From: Pyrocephalus nanus
Lineage: Eukaryota > Chordata > Aves > Passeriformes > Tyrannidae
Reading direction: 5' to 3'
DNA: 64,000 nucleotides
NCBI GenBank assembly: GCA_038380795.1
Contig: CM076267.1
Location: 14,925,501-14,989,500 of the forward strand
Under the pieces are notes generated by a model that did not search any database, was not told where the DNA came from, and worked only from the letters and a program-made list of their open reading frames with translations. Below, piece after piece: positions 12,301 to 27,300 of the stretch. Position numbers and translations under genes: made by a program. Position 1 is the first letter of the stretch, and each line of letters starts with the position of its first letter.

Positions 12301-15300
12301 CATCTCTGATTCCCCTCTTGTGATTCAGTATGTACATAATTGTCATATGATCTTTTTATTTTGTAAGGTAAAATATTTTTTTATGAGTGTATCATTTTGT
12401 TGTTGTTGTTTTTTGAATATTAACTACACAGGGGAAGGGACCAGGAAATGGGACTGAGGCCCTGACAGATTCAAAATGACTACTTGTATGTAAAGATAAA
12501 CTCTTACATGACCCTGTCCTGATCATATATGATGGTTTGTTGTTGACTTCAATATACAGTCCAGGAAAGTCTGTTCTTAGTGGCCTTAAATTGACATTGT
12601 TATTGGTAATGACTTCTTAGCTCAGCCAGGATGACCTCCAGGACAGAATGTAATACCATGTAAAGAATATGCTTTAAATAACTGTATGGTCTTGGCACTA
12701 CTCATATGAAATCAAAGTCTCTAAGGACTGGGCTGAACCACTCTGTTCAGGAGCTTCCAAGCTGTGAGAGATCTGTGAGAGTCGCTCATGTGTGTTAAGA
12801 CTAAGGGAGAAAATCCAGGTTTACCGAAGAACCCGGATCGCTTCCAGGTGATCCACATTAGAGGCTTGGTGATGACTTGGGCTCATCCTGGTTGCCAGAT
12901 AGTAACCCAGTTCTTGACCCTTATTTCCCTCTATTTTCCCTAGTCGCGCAATTTTGAGAAACGGACGTTTACTCCTTGCGGATGATATGGGCTTGGGCAA
13001 GACCATCCAGGCGATCTGCATTGCTGCCTATTACCGAAAGGAATGGCCCTTGCTGGTGGTGACTCCCTCTTCTGTGAGGTTTACATGGGCAGAGGTATGG
13101 TGAGCTCGAGCATGGGCGGGTGGCCAGCAAAGGGCCTGTGTGATGGTTATACTGTACTGCACTTTGTACAAGTTAAATTTTTGAAAGCAATAGGGCAAAG
13201 AAACTAAAAATTATACCAATTTAGAAACTTGAAGTGGGGGAATTTTGACTATATGGTATATGCCTACTTTGTTTTATTGGCCGTTTTTCTTCTTGTTGTC
13301 CAGCTGATCTGTTGGAAAGAGGGAGAAGTAGAGAAAGTATCTCTTCTGACTCTCTGTTAAATTTTTTCCTACGAGTCAGCTGGCTCCAAGGGGGCATTTT
13401 ACTCATCAGTGTCAAAGATAATAGTTACATTCAAGCAATTGTCTTGTATTCAAGCCCATTGTAGCAGTGTTTGTCCCTTCCTTGGCTGGAACAGAGGCCC
13501 AGATGCTGGGATTCTCTGCTCTGTTCAAAAGGCCCCATTATCACCATCATTAAGTGTGTGTCGTATTACGTCTTTTGGCCTGTCCACTGTAGGCTGCTGA
13601 CTTCTCTGAGTCCTTAATTAATGTTGATCAGAGCCCAAGAAAGCTTGGATACTTGGGAATGTGTCACAAATTAAATCACTGCCATGACCTGTACACTGTT
13701 GGGTTGCCATAGGCTAGTGAGATGCTCACTGTGGGAGAAGAAGGTGAGCCAGAGGTTTTAGGTCAGTAAATTCATGCCAGAGCAGGAGGGGATGGGAATT
13801 CAGCTCTTCCTGGAATATTGCATTGATGAGAAGATTATTGATTGCGATATGCTGTTTTTGTGCTGTAACCAGGTTGTTAGAGCATCCTGGTGGGTGTTTT
13901 CACATCCAGTAGTGCAACAAAATGTAGAGTGAAAAGAAAAGAAAATGGGAGAAGGGAGTGATGCTCATCAGACTTGAAATTTCAAGGCCTGTAGACCTCT
14001 GGGGCAACACCTAATCTGAATCCATCGCTTCTGTGGGATATCTGCCAGGAACAATTTGAGGCTTGGTTTCCTGAAGTATTGGGCACCTGCAACTAAATTT
14101 CTACATTCTGCTTCAAAAGCTTTAAGCAATATGAGGCATTTTTGTTTGTTTGTTTGAGTGCTTGATTTCTTCTTCCTTCCCCTAGTCCTGACTCCCCAGG
14201 AGGCTGTTGTAGATGTTTTGTTAGGTCATTTGCTTTAGATGTATTGCTTTTTGAGTATGCAAAGGATGCAGGTGTAAGAAAAATGTGTCACAGAAAGTGG
14301 AGGTAGGTGAGGTTTATTATAGTTTGTAATCTACTCAGTTCATTCTTGCACAGATGTGTTTTACTGTAATAGTAGAAGCTCGCTGGAGCCAAACTGGCAG
14401 AAATTTTCTTCATCTTAAGAGTTATCAGTGGTTTATTTTGGTTTTCTGGGCTCAGGCCACGTAGTGACTTCATACTCAGGGTGCCATAGAAAGCTAGTGG
14501 GGAGATGCAAGGTCGTCTTGGGTGAGAAGTGCTGCAGCCATGTGCACTTAGAGTTTGGTACTGAAACTTCATTATTTAATGGCAGTTTTGAAGCACCCCT
14601 TATGGACCAAGGTCAGCATCACTTTTGTGGTGTGAATTAGTCACATACCCTTTATGAAAGGAGAGGGCAGCACAATTAGGAGCTTCCAGATACTTTCCTC
14701 TTGCTGCCGCCTTTGTCTAAGTTTTGACTTGGCGCCAGCCACATGTTTTTTGGTTGGGATCTGACCTCTGTGTTGGCTTGTTTTGGTTGTGGTGCTTACA
14801 GTAAGGGGTGAAGGATAGTTGTTACTTTTTCACATACTGAGAAATGTGAGAAGCTCTCATCTAACTCCTCTTGCTGCTGCAAATGGTTGCTGAACAGTGG
14901 AGGGGAATGGAGGAAAGGAATCTAGGCAGAGGGCCTGGAGACAGAGATGCCATTTCTCATCACTGCTACATTTCTGTAGGAACCAGATTCTGATGGCCAA
15001 AGTCTCAGGCAGTTTTCTGCAGAGCAACATCAGCAGAACTCAAATATTGCAGAGAGCTTGGTGTCATTTGGGACAAAATTACAAGGGAAATAAATGGTGG
15101 GTGGTCTGTGGCTAACAGATGGGTTTGGGGGAGGATATCTTGCTCTGGTGTGTGGAGCATTTCAAGAGGTTGACTGAATGACTATTACCACATGTATTTC
15201 AGCTGCTGTCATAGAGCAGCTGGTGTGTTGTCAACTTGATTTTTTCATTTTTTATTTTTGTTTGGCAATTTTTAATTTTTTTTACTGTAGACTTTTTAAG

Positions 15301-18300
15301 AAGAGGTAGTGGAAGAGTTTTGTTGATCTGGATGAGTTGTACTTTATCTTCACTGTGGAGTAAACAATGCTATAGTAATAGATGTTTACTGCTCAGAAGT
15401 CTGTGTTTCACAGCCCGAGGTTTCCTGTTGAGTAGGAAAACTAAATTTCCCTGTAAGTAGTGGTTGCATCATTCTCTGGCTCTGAGCATAGCAGGTAACA
15501 TTGTCAGGAGGTTATTCACATTTCTACTACAGATCAGGGGGCTTTGTTTGTTTGTTTTATTGGGGGTTTTTTTGTTTGTTTCTTTTTCCTTTGTTTGTCT
15601 TTTTATTTTTTCAGTAAGAAGAAAGAATAGAGCATGTTTGAGCTTTCCTAGCTGTGGAAGGTAGATTTTGCCTTATAGCCTGAGTTCTGGTCTTGGTCTT
15701 CCCTTTACTAGGGTGGTTGGGGGAAGGCTGCTTATCCTTACTGTGCTCCCAGGTGATGTCTTGTGGTGGATGGGGTGTTTCCAAGTTCTAAGTATTCATG
15801 AGGATATTCTGTGAAGTGCTTTGGGATCTTGAAAAAGAAGATAAGCACCAGAATGCTAATAATTTCTTTCCTCTTCTTCCAGGCATTTCACAGGTGGCTT
15901 CCGTCCTTGAGTCCAGATAGCACTAATGTCATAGTGACTGGCAAAGACAGCCTAACAGGAAGCTTGATCAACATCATCAGTTTTGACCTTCTCAGCAAGA
16001 TGGACAAGCAACTTAATAGCACATTCCAAGTAGTTATTGTTGTAAGTGGTACACTAAAATTTCCAAGTTAATTGTATGCTGCAAATGGGGTGACCTTTGT
16101 ACAGCAGAGAAGTGTGAAGTGGGCCTTATTTAAGACTGAAACTATCTTGTAATTGTGGCATTGATCACAGCTGTCTTCACGAGTACAGGGAAGTTTCTCT
16201 GAATTTTTTTGAAATAACTAGTGTAATTTCATTTTTTTCTGATTCCTGATTTTTACTGGTTATGGTGCCTCTCATTGTGGTTGTCATGTCCTCTGCTGGA
16301 GATAAAGGTGTTTAATATGGTGTGTCAATGCAATAGCCTTGGAACTGTATCTTCTTAAGGGGATTGGACTTCAGGGTGGTGTTACTGTTTATCCAGTAAA
16401 CCAGATAACTTCTCAACATCCGGTATGTGCATAAACGTCTAAAAAATCTCCCTTTGCCTGTGTTCCACTGACAATCTGCATTAAGCCTTCTTTGATCACT
16501 TGTATCATTTCTTTTGTAAACTACTTCAAAATCCATTTTTTATCCTTTTACAGAACCACAGTAAAAGGCGTTTTTCTGGATTTCAGTTACTAAAAATTCG
16601 AAACATCTAGTGTTTCAAATCCAGCTTGGATCAATAGAGAGCAAAAGCATATAGGTAGCTTACTATGAGTGTTTGATGTTCTTAGTCTAGTTTTCAGCAC
16701 ACATGCACCTGTCCAAAGATCACGACAATTGGAACATGGTAATCCTTTTGTTTCTCAGCATTAGATGAGAATGTGGTAATAGCGGAGTTCTCTGGAGGCC
16801 AAACTACTCATGAGGGAATTGATTTTTTCATTCTTAGGTTTTTTCCTCACACACACTCTGACAAGAAATTCCATTGCTTTTGTAGGCTGGGGGTGGAATT
16901 GGGCTCTACTGCTCTGGAACTTTTTAACAGCCCTGAATGTTCTTTCTCTGTGTTTATATGTTCAAATTTGGACCTTGTGTATGTTTTTACAGAAGAGAAT
17001 AGTCCTACTGAGTGCTGAGCTTTCCCATTTTTCCTTCCAATCTTCTTTTGATGGCTGGGAACATTAATGTAGCTTATTTATTAATCAGGGGGGAGAAACC
17101 TGTGCCTGAGAGGCTAAGCAGTTTTACTGTCTTTACATTCATGGTTGCTTGCCTCTACACACGTGGCAAGATGAGAATGTACCTTTGGAGGGCACTGATT
17201 TATTTTTTGTGTCTAAGTTCTGCCTTGCTACAGCAGTAGAAATGAAGCCTGTTTGAGGGTGATGTCTCAAGTAGGAAACTATTACCCACCTGGTGAGCCC
17301 TATCAGCAGAACAGTTGGGTCTTAATTGGATTTCTTTTTTTTCTTATCAATTTCATTCACCCCTTATTAAGGGAACTGGCACTGTAGAGGCCTCCTATGT
17401 TTGCTGCATTTAAAGGATACATAGGGGCAAATGAGTACCAGTGGTGGAAATAATATTCCTTTCTCCTTCCCTGTCCAGCCCCCTCTGCTCACATGTTTTT
17501 TTGTGGTCATTTATGATTCATGACTGCCAGGTTTGGTTTCTGTTCTATTTGCTTGCAGTTTTGAATGTAGGAAGCCTGCTACTCTCTATCCTGTCTTTTT
17601 TTTTGGAATTTGATGTGACTATCCCAATGCCTGAAATATCCTCTGACATGAGAGGCTTGTAATGCTAGATTGCTGAGAATACTGGGAGTTTGTTCTGTAA
17701 CCTGCAGTTGGACTATGGATCAGAACTGACTTTGCTTTCATGCTTGTTTTGTTTCAGGATGAATCTCATTTCCTGAAGAACATAAAAACTGCACGATGCC
17801 GAGCTGCCATGCCTCTACTCAAGGTACGTGTGCTGGTGCCAAACCTCTAAGGGTCAAACTGCTAAGGTCAGGCTCCTGAGGCAGTGTTGCTCCATTTACC
17901 AGGTTTAGGAGCCAGCAGCAGAATTCTTGCATTGTTCAAGGGGAAATCCAGCTAATAGTGTAGATCCAAAAGCAAAATTTGGCTTTACTACTTGTTTCTA
18001 TACAAATATTAGATGGCAAGACGTAACAAAACTTCAGAAGCTCCCTTGATCTCATTGTGGTACTGCCACTGATGAGTTTTATGGTGACAGGAGAAAGGGA
18101 ATATCAAAACTTACCTAATATAGTCAGGGAGAGCAGAAAGAATCTAGTGATGTCAACACAGCTTGTTTAATGAAAATAATCATCACTTACTTCTTGGCAC
18201 ACAAATTGCTTCTGTTTATAAGAATGACATTGCCTAGGTCCATTCCTAGGCTTTGGTTTAGGGCTCTAGTCTGTTAGTGCAAGCTTCCAGTGTATTTGTA

Positions 18301-21300
18301 TGGCTGGGGCTCAGGATCATTCCTGCTGTTTACATGTACAGAACTACTAGGAAATAGCAAAATGTGAGGTTAGCAAGACAAGTGGCACAACAGAAGGGAG
18401 GCATTAGTCAATTATGTGATAACAGAAGAAATGCAAGTTCTAATGTTTTCCTGTTGTCCTGGGATCAAAGAATCGAACTCTCCCCGGTAGTGTCTAACAG
18501 ATACAGATTAAAGTTATGAGTAGTTTCTAGACACTGCAGAGTCTGTACATTAGAAGAAGGTACATGCAGTTCCTTTTCAGCAATTCATCAGCAAGTATGT
18601 ATAAAGAGAAGATTCGATCTGTGATGGCTTTATACTAACCAACTTTCATATGCAAGATTCTTAATAGCAAACTGAAGGTGGTTGTCCTTGAATAATTTTG
18701 TTGTTCTCCTTAAAGGCCTGACTCTTGTCCTCTCTTGGTTTTCAAATCACTTCAAGGCTTTTAATGTTTGGAAACTAAGTAGGAGGTTTAATTTTAAGAG
18801 CAGTTTGAAATACAGTAATTAAGGTATCTGCCTGAAAGTGGTAGAAAATAACAAATGCCTCATTGCAAAATGCTCAGAAAGCTGCCTCATCCTTTCCTAC
18901 ATGAAGCTTTGTTAGGATCAGCTTGTCAGAATTATTTGCAGGCTACAAGATATGAGAGTGAAAGATGGTAACTGTTAGGCAGAGGTTAATTGCCTGTATG
19001 CGCTTACTGAGAATTTACAGTTTTATGCTGTCACATCACTGGTCTTAAAGAATTGAGAACTGATGCTTCTGAAACTGAGTTTCATGTTCGTATCATGCAT
19101 TATTTCACCTGCACTCAGCATGCAGTACCAGATATTTTGTGTTAGATGTTCAGGTAAATTTTATTCTACTGCTTGCTGACAATAACTTCTGACCTGAGTA
19201 TTTGCTGTAATAGTCACTTTTCTGCCCTCCTTCCTTTCCAGCATAGGGATTTTGCTCTAAAACTAGCCCCTTTAGCAGCTTTGTCTTCAGCTCCTAGGGA
19301 GTGATGCTGTGTTCATTACTGGCACAGCACATCACACCAATGCTTTTGTTTATAAAGAATTACCAAAATATCAGGAGCTTTCATCACTTGAATACTAGAT
19401 TTAACAACTATACTCTCATTTGTCAATGGGTTAACAATGGGAGTATTTTCAGTATTTTACATGATTCTTTGAGATTATTGAAAAAGAAGCATTGATAAAC
19501 ATGCTGATGTGGATAATATTCTTGCTTTCCTTCTTTATGTTAAAAGGATTAGAGCAGTACTGGGGCTCTTAGAAGAGACCAAAGAAAGGGATATCCATAG
19601 GCAAGTCCTTGATAGGTAAACTGCTTCTAGCACCTCATCCCTACCTTAAGGTCCTGGTGTGAAGCTGTGCCAATGCTGTATCCAGAGCCCCTGGAGCTAT
19701 CTCCTGCCTTGTCTGTCTGCCTTTTAAGCGTTGCTACTTTTAACTGTTGTTAGCATTTTACTACTTTAAACTGTCTGCAATTGCCATAGTCGCTTCTATT
19801 CCTATGAGGTTCCCAACATCCTAAAGCATGAAAGTGTAGCCTTGAACTGACTTTTAGGGACAGAAAAAACCCCACACCTAAGAAATGTGATCCTTGGTTC
19901 TTACACGCTACAAAAACTTATGAGACCGTAATGACACTGGACAGATCTAAGTTAAAATGTTTTTGAGCCAGAAATATTTCTGTCACTTCCATCCATACTT
20001 GTTATCCTGATAGAATTTGCTCTTATGACTTCTCCATTTGAATAATAAATAAAATATATAAGTCGTTTTAAGTGTTCATACAGAACTTTGCAGTAATCAG
20101 ATGAAATCAGTATGTCCATAATAAAGATGACTTACCTTGGATATTAATTTCAAATCTGTCTTGTTAGAAAGCCAAACTGAACCTCCACCTCTGAAATATT
20201 TAGCCCATGGTTACAACATTTAAAGCCTCATTATAGTTTTAATATCTGACATTGACCAGTTTTCAAAATGAATTGGTATTTTTAGCCACTCAATAATAAT
20301 TCATCTTTTCCTGCTTTCTTGTATATATTGCAGTAAAAGTGTGGTATGGAATCCTCAAGCAAAGCCATGTATTAAACATGTGACCTAAGTTTGTCAGTTG
20401 GGGACTTCTGGACATTTTTTTTAATCCTAACAGAAGCCACAAACTCTGCGTGTGCAGTACTCTGTATCTTTTCTGACGTACTTGGTTGCTACCCTGACAG
20501 AGATTTAGAAAAGTTTTGCTTGAGACAGTGGGAGCTGTGACCAGAAGAACTTTCATAATCACCAGATGTATGCAGTGGCCGTGCTCGCTGCCTCAGCCTG
20601 CCCCAGGTTGTCATTAGTTTAGAAAGTATATAGACATGTTGTGCCCAATTTATTGTTACTGGACAGAACTTTGAGAGGAACTTTCAATTGCACAAACAGT
20701 AAGGGAAGGTGAAATAGCAGGAGCAGCAAGATGTTTAGGCCAGATTTCTTACTCCCTTCATGTTCCCAGTGGATGTGCAAATCGTGGATGTGCAGACTTG
20801 TACGTGAGGGAGAATGCTTCATCCGCCTGCGTGGAAGCAGGTGGCAGAAGTTGTACACAGTCTGTGTGCATCCGAAATTATGGAGCAGGATGGTTTGAAA
20901 GCTGTAGTAGAAAAAAGTCCTTTGATCGTGTGGCAAAACCCCTGCTTTCAAGGTCAGCCAGCTTTCACACTGGCTGGTCTGTTCCAGCAGCTGTGTGAGA
21001 TCTGTCCTCAGCTGCATCACCTCTCACAGCACTCAAGAGGGCTAGAAGTTGCTGTGCTCAAAGTGGTCCTTTTGTCTTGTTTCCATGGACATCAAAGTGA
21101 GAATGGCTTCATCCTGTTGGGCTTTGGCTGAGTCACCAAAAGGCCTGTTTAGGCCTGGATTGTTCTTGCCCCTATTGAAAGCTATGGCAATTGGTAAAAG
21201 GACCTACTTGTCATCTTGCTGTTTTCTCTAGTCTCATGTTTGTGACTAAATTCTCCTTGGATGTACTGACAATACTGGTTGCTCCCTTCACCTCTGCCCT

Positions 21301-24300
21301 GCATCTGCCTCCCTCAGAGGCAGAGAGTGCCAGTGGTGTTACACCTTTTGTAAGTATTTTGTTTTTTCCTTCCAAGATTAGACTGACCCAGAGACATGAA
21401 CATAGGAGAGGGAGCATACGTGCTACCAGTATCTTAAAACAGCAAAGCCTCAACAATGTAGATAGAGAAGAAATAGCAAACCAGAAGTTTTTCATTGATC
21501 TGTAGTGGGATCTCTTAGGAACCCGATTGAAAAGGATTCTTTCTACCTATTCTGACCAGCCAAAGTGCTGCATGGCCTTTATTCTTCTGTAGTTGCATGG
21601 AGTACTGCAATGCAGTGGAAACTGGGGAAGGTCCCAATGGAAAACGGATGAGTTTTTTGGAAGCGTGACAGTAACTAGTGAAGAACTGGGATATAAATTG
21701 AGAAATAAAAGGTAATATCTAGTAAAAAGTTCCAGTAGCATTAAATATTCTTATTCCCGTTGTGCTCTCTATGGGCATTGTTCTCCAACATTTGAGTAAT
21801 ATTAATAATGTGACTGTTCCTATTGAGCTGCTGTTCTAGTTAATAGCATGATGCACATCCTGATGTTTGCAGTGTTAAAGGTCCTTGGTTTTGTTATGGG
21901 AGTCAAATACACCCTTTGTGCTTGTTTCAATAGAGCAACTTAAAAATGATGAAGGGAAACAGGTCAGTGTTAAAGGTAGAAGGTGAGGAGAAAACACAAA
22001 TTTCCCTCTCCAGTGGGAAATAAACAGCAGTCGTCTTTAAGTCTTACATATCTGTATGGATTAGATAAATAAGCCTTCCCTTGTCACCTGCTGAGAGAAA
22101 GAACTTCATCTTGAAACTGAAGAAGCCCTCAGGGCTGCATCTTCAGATCTGCTCTTACCCTGCAATTTCCCTTCCTTCTTGGAATAAGAAGGTAGTGTAA
22201 TTTGCTTCAGTCATAGCTTATCACTGCTGTTTGACACACATTGTCTGTCTAGATGTCACTTAAGAATAGGGAAAGGTATTTATATTTTTTGGAATAACTA
22301 CTGTAGGATTATCTTATGAAATCCACAGCCCTATATACCTTGCCCAAGTACAGAAACAGATTCCTCAAAACAGCTGCTACTTTTTCCCTTTATCAAATCT
22401 TCTACTTCATCAGATGATTATCTCTATTAAATTATGGCCCCCCTCAGATATTTCTTTTCAGAGGATAAGCTATTCTTATGCTAAATAGTTCAAAATTACA
22501 CAATAAGGAAAAACTGGGGACATTAGTTATTGTACAGCCAGAACCCAACACACTTACTTAAAAAAGTATGTCAGTCTTTTAGCATATGGCAGAGCTCATG
22601 CTGTGAAATTCATTTAACAGAGACAGTCATTGTATGTTAATGAGGCTCTTTGCATGTTCAATTATTTGTTTGTCGCATAGCCCCTCCTCCTCACCTATTC
22701 CCCTTCAAATTGGCTGATTGCTGCGTTTTGACCTCTGAAGTAAGTGCCATCATTTTACAAATTATTCTTTGACTTTCAAAAATGACTTCTGTAAATGTTC
22801 TCACACCTGTGGAATTAATTCTTGCTGATGTATTGTGTAATGCTACAAAGCCATATTTTTCTGCAGACCAGGTCTCCACTAGCTCCGTGAACTCCATACC
22901 TAAATTCAGCTGAGCAGCTAATTTTAGTTCTTCTATGTAGAAATATATATCAATTGCTTACAGATCTGATTTTCCTAGAAAGTCCTTTCTGGTCCCTGCA
23001 ATCTTACTTTCTGTGGTGGTGTTCCATATTATTCTTACAGACCTGAGAAGGAACAGGCTAAGCTCTCACTCTTGGCAGCCCAGAAGGTTCAGCTGGAAAC
23101 AAGAATTAAGCACTGATCAGCAGAGACTTCTCTGCAGGAGCAGATCTTTATTGGCATCTATTCAAAATGAGTTTCCACTAGAAAAAAAATGGGAATCAAA
23201 GCCATTTCTTTCATCCAGAATTTAAGTCAGCCTTTAGCACTTGGAAATTTGTCTTCCTAGGATTTATTTTCTCCTGTTCTTTCTTGAGCTCCATCTGTCA
23301 TGGGTTTTAAAACTGAAAGGGACCTTTGGGATAATGAGTTAGACCACCTATGTTGCAGAGTTTTCTGGAAATAAGTTCTCAACTTCTTTCCAGCTCATGT
23401 AGAGTCACTCTCTTTTGGGGGTTTTGTTCATTTTTTTGTTATTGTTGGGGTTCTTGTTGTACTTGTGGGACTGGCTTGTCTTATGTTTCAGCAGATTTCT
23501 CTGGGTGGTATCAGTTTCCTCTTCAAAGGCTTCTGCGAGGCATCAGATATTGTCTAGGTTCTGCTCAGTTGTTTTCCAGAGTTACCTTAATTTTAAAAAC
23601 TGACCTAATTTCTGCCTGATCATTTTGTTTCCTCGTGGCATCTGATATCTCTGGTCTCTGTGAGTCCTTTCTCCTTTGAGTAGCATAGGCACCTCTGTCT
23701 TGGGCAAACTAACTCTTACCTTCTGATATGTCCAAAGGTTTGACCTCTTGCTCAGTTCAGTAAACATCCTGCTTTTTTTAATGTTCATGGGAATTGTCTG
23801 ATCCTGGTGGTGGTCACATTTTTTCTGATCTGTTTAATAGAGATGACTGGAGAAGGCAAGTCCCACATTGATCACAACCTATATATAAATAGCTGACAGA
23901 GTTCTGAAATTAATTTCCGGTAGCTGATCTGTGAACTCTTTTTTCACCAGATTGGGTTGGCAAGTGGATGAAACAGCTGAATAGAGCTGGGTGACTTGTT
24001 GATCTCAGTGAAGTGATAAAAGAATTTCATTTTCCTTTTCATTTAAATGTGAATGAGCTGTTGGTACAGATGTCACTCAAGAATTTCTTTGTTATTTTAA
24101 TGAACCTGCATTAAACCATGCAGGAAATTGCAAGGCATGTGTAATTTAAGTATTATATGTGAATTTACATCAGTAGAATTTCATAGCTCTCATCTAATAA
24201 TAGAATTAGGTAATAGTGAAAGTATGAAGGTAGAAGTGCATCTTGGAGACTTTCATGTCTATAGTGTAATTTTTTACTTCACTTTTTAGGAGCACCTACT

Positions 24301-27300
24301 TTACGTACAGGTTTCCCACCCTCTTCCTGTCTCCCCTTCAGCATGTTTTACAATCTTCTTGCATGATTTGTGTTTATTGAGTCGTGTTCTAGCACACAGC
24401 CAACTGTGCCTGGACTCACCATGGCTGTCAGATCTTCTGGTCCTGCTTCAGACAGCTTCATCTTTTTCTCCTTGTATTAGAATTTAAAAAAATGAAAAAA
24501 GAAGTAAGAAAAGAAATCCTATCTCTTTGTATCTCTTCTGCTTTTGTTAGAAAGACAGTCTGATTATGGCTTGCTGCGGCAACGTTATTATGAGAGAATT
24601 TATTTTGGGGGTGGGGATGTACCTGAGAGGGTGTGTCATGTTCCTATGACATCTGATGTCAAATTAAATGTTCAGCCAGGCTTAAGATATTAATATGTTT
24701 AGTGGGTAAATGACAGTTCAGAAAGTACTGTAATAAAAATGGAATCTCCCCTTCCCTGACAGGCTCTGGATGTTTAATAAGAAACTGTATGGTTTGTCCT
24801 GGTCCCTAGAAGTTTTAAGCACTGTCCTTGAGTGTCTGCAGGTTGGGATGGCTGAAAGTATCTGTGGAAGGTGAAATACTCTTCCATTTAGGGTACCTGA
24901 ACAGGGGTCTGGGGTTTTTTTGGGACTGGGGTGATTATTAGATTTTCCTTATATTGTAAGCTGTATGAAAATGATGCTGTTTTGCTTTCCCAGGCTGCCA
25001 AGAGAGTGATCCTGCTTTCAGGAACCCCTGCCATGTCACGGCCAGTGGAGCTCTACACGCAGATTGCGGCTGTCCAGCCATCCTTTTTCCCACAATTCCA
25101 CTCCTTTGGACTACGTTACTGTGATGCCAGAAAGGTACTCCAGTGGGGGGAGTGGCAGACTGGGACTCTGCAAACAGCATTGTATTTTATTCAAAATGTG
25201 GGGGCTTTTTCTTTTCTTCCTTCTTCTTTCTGCCTAATGTTACATCTTTTCTTTTGTGAAAGCCTGGCTGCAGAGTAACATTTTGAAAGCTTTTAAGCTG
25301 AGAAGATCTAGAACCTGCAGTGGTGGGCCTGAGACATGGAGGCAGTGATGTTTCTTGTCAAAATCTGCCATGGAAGCCATGGAAATAAAAGCTTGGAAAA
25401 AAAAAGCAAATACAGCCATAACTTGTGAAAGGAGCCTATTCTGATAAAATCTTGCCCCCAGAGTGTTTTAAATGAGCAGAGTAATATGGGGCCTCTAACC
25501 AGCTGCAGGTTTGGGCTAATTGGTTAAAAATCAGAAAACCAAAATTCTAGTTTCTAGTCTGCTTTAGTCACTTTGATAAAGGTCTGTGTTGCCTGGGATT
25601 TTGGATTTTATACCTCCAAGTAATTAAAAAATGAGGACTTATAGTCCACCTTTGTATTCCGCTCTTCTAAGTCAGGAAATGGATGGGATCCCCAGAATAT
25701 CTTGAAAATAACTCCTCTCCTGGTTGCTCAGCAGTAGTTTCCATAGAGTCATTGAGTCCAACCACTGCAAGATCATGGTTTTGCAGGAAGCCAGCATTTG
25801 CAGCCATGATGGCAGGTGTCTGCCTTGCTGCCATTGTATGGGCAACTCAGCTATCCTTGGATTTGCCATCTCTAGGACTGCTGTGTGTATTGGAACACAC
25901 ACTGCTAAAAAAACCCAGCTTCTTCTGCTGCTTTTTGTACAAGGAGGCTCTGGGATCTTCTGTGCTGGTTGAATTGACACAAAAAGGGAAACCAAAGTTC
26001 CCCAGAGTTCTGATTTGGAACAAGAGCCCTCTAATCTGTCTTGCTCCCCAGTTCCTCCAGGACAAACATGTAGTAGTTAGCACATGGCACAGAATGGCTT
26101 GGCAGCGTAAGGATGCACTTGTAGCACAAACTTGCACATTCTTCTTTTTTCTTGAGTAATCCATTTAACTTCTTGTGCCTCACTGTAAGACTGGGAAACA
26201 ATTTTCAGCAGAGTGGTTGGAAACACTGAATGACCATTTCATGTTCAGAACTTTTTATTGAGGAACTGAACATCATTAGTGCATCATCATTAGTGCATGC
26301 CATGAAAATAGTTACAGCTATTTGTAGGGCTTTTGTGTTCGTTTTCTTCTCTGTTTGGTTTCCCTCATATACCAAGTTTCCCTCAAGAAGATTCTTACTG
26401 CAGTCCCATATAAAATTCTTGAGTTCCTTTTTCCCTAGGTCTGAATGCCCACTTTTGCTTTCATAGCCAGTGTAGTGTTGTCCTGTGTATGTCCAAATGT
26501 GCAACCCAGAGGAGCAATTAATTGGCTTTGGTACTTGTGTGCTGATGCTGTTGATTAGATTAAGGCCATTAGCATGCACGATCATGGGTACAGAGCTGGA
26601 GTCCTAGACTCCATCCATAGTAGGAATCATATGGAGGGAGAGGGTCACATCTTCTGCTGAGCTTTGTTGTCTTTATTGAAAGATTCCTTTCTGAGTAGTG
26701 TTCAGAATGCTTCCTAGAGGAAAATGAAGAGATACAGTTCAATCTTGTTGGTTTTCTGCAGTAAAAAGGAAAGTTGATTTGCAGCATGTGAGTCTGAATA
26801 GGTTTGGAGTTTCATAAACCCTTTAAGGATAAAGTTCTGCATGACTACCTGTTGCTTCAGTTATAAGGTACACAGACCTCAGGTAGGATATTGGATATAA
26901 AAAATAAAATAGTTTTACGTGATCCAGGTTGTAATAGTGTACTCTGTGTAAATGAGTTTTCAGTCTGTGGTGAAACTCAGCATGGAGGTCACAGTCTGTA
27001 TCAGCCTCCCTTCAAAACCTCTGCAGGGTTTCCAGTACAATTTTGTTTCTCTGTTTGGCCTGTCTCTGCTAGACAGTTGAACGTTGCTGGTCTTCTCCAT
27101 GCTCACCTGGGATATTTTTCTGCAGTTAATGTCAGTAAATGATAGAGTGAACATTGAAAGAATTTGGTTATTTGGAGAAGTGGGGCTGGTGGGAATGAAG
27201 AGATGTGGATAGTATTAGAGGAAAAAATGGGACTGCTGAATATTGGATTGCCATAGATCCACTCAGCAATGAATAAATTTAAAAGGTGTTTTGATGACTG

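Noticed and set aside
25731..26107. Possible CR1-like segment (GAGTCCAACCACTGCAAGAT)
   Set aside because: Only a short stretch resembles CR1 and the flanks do not follow the consensus, so it was not called.
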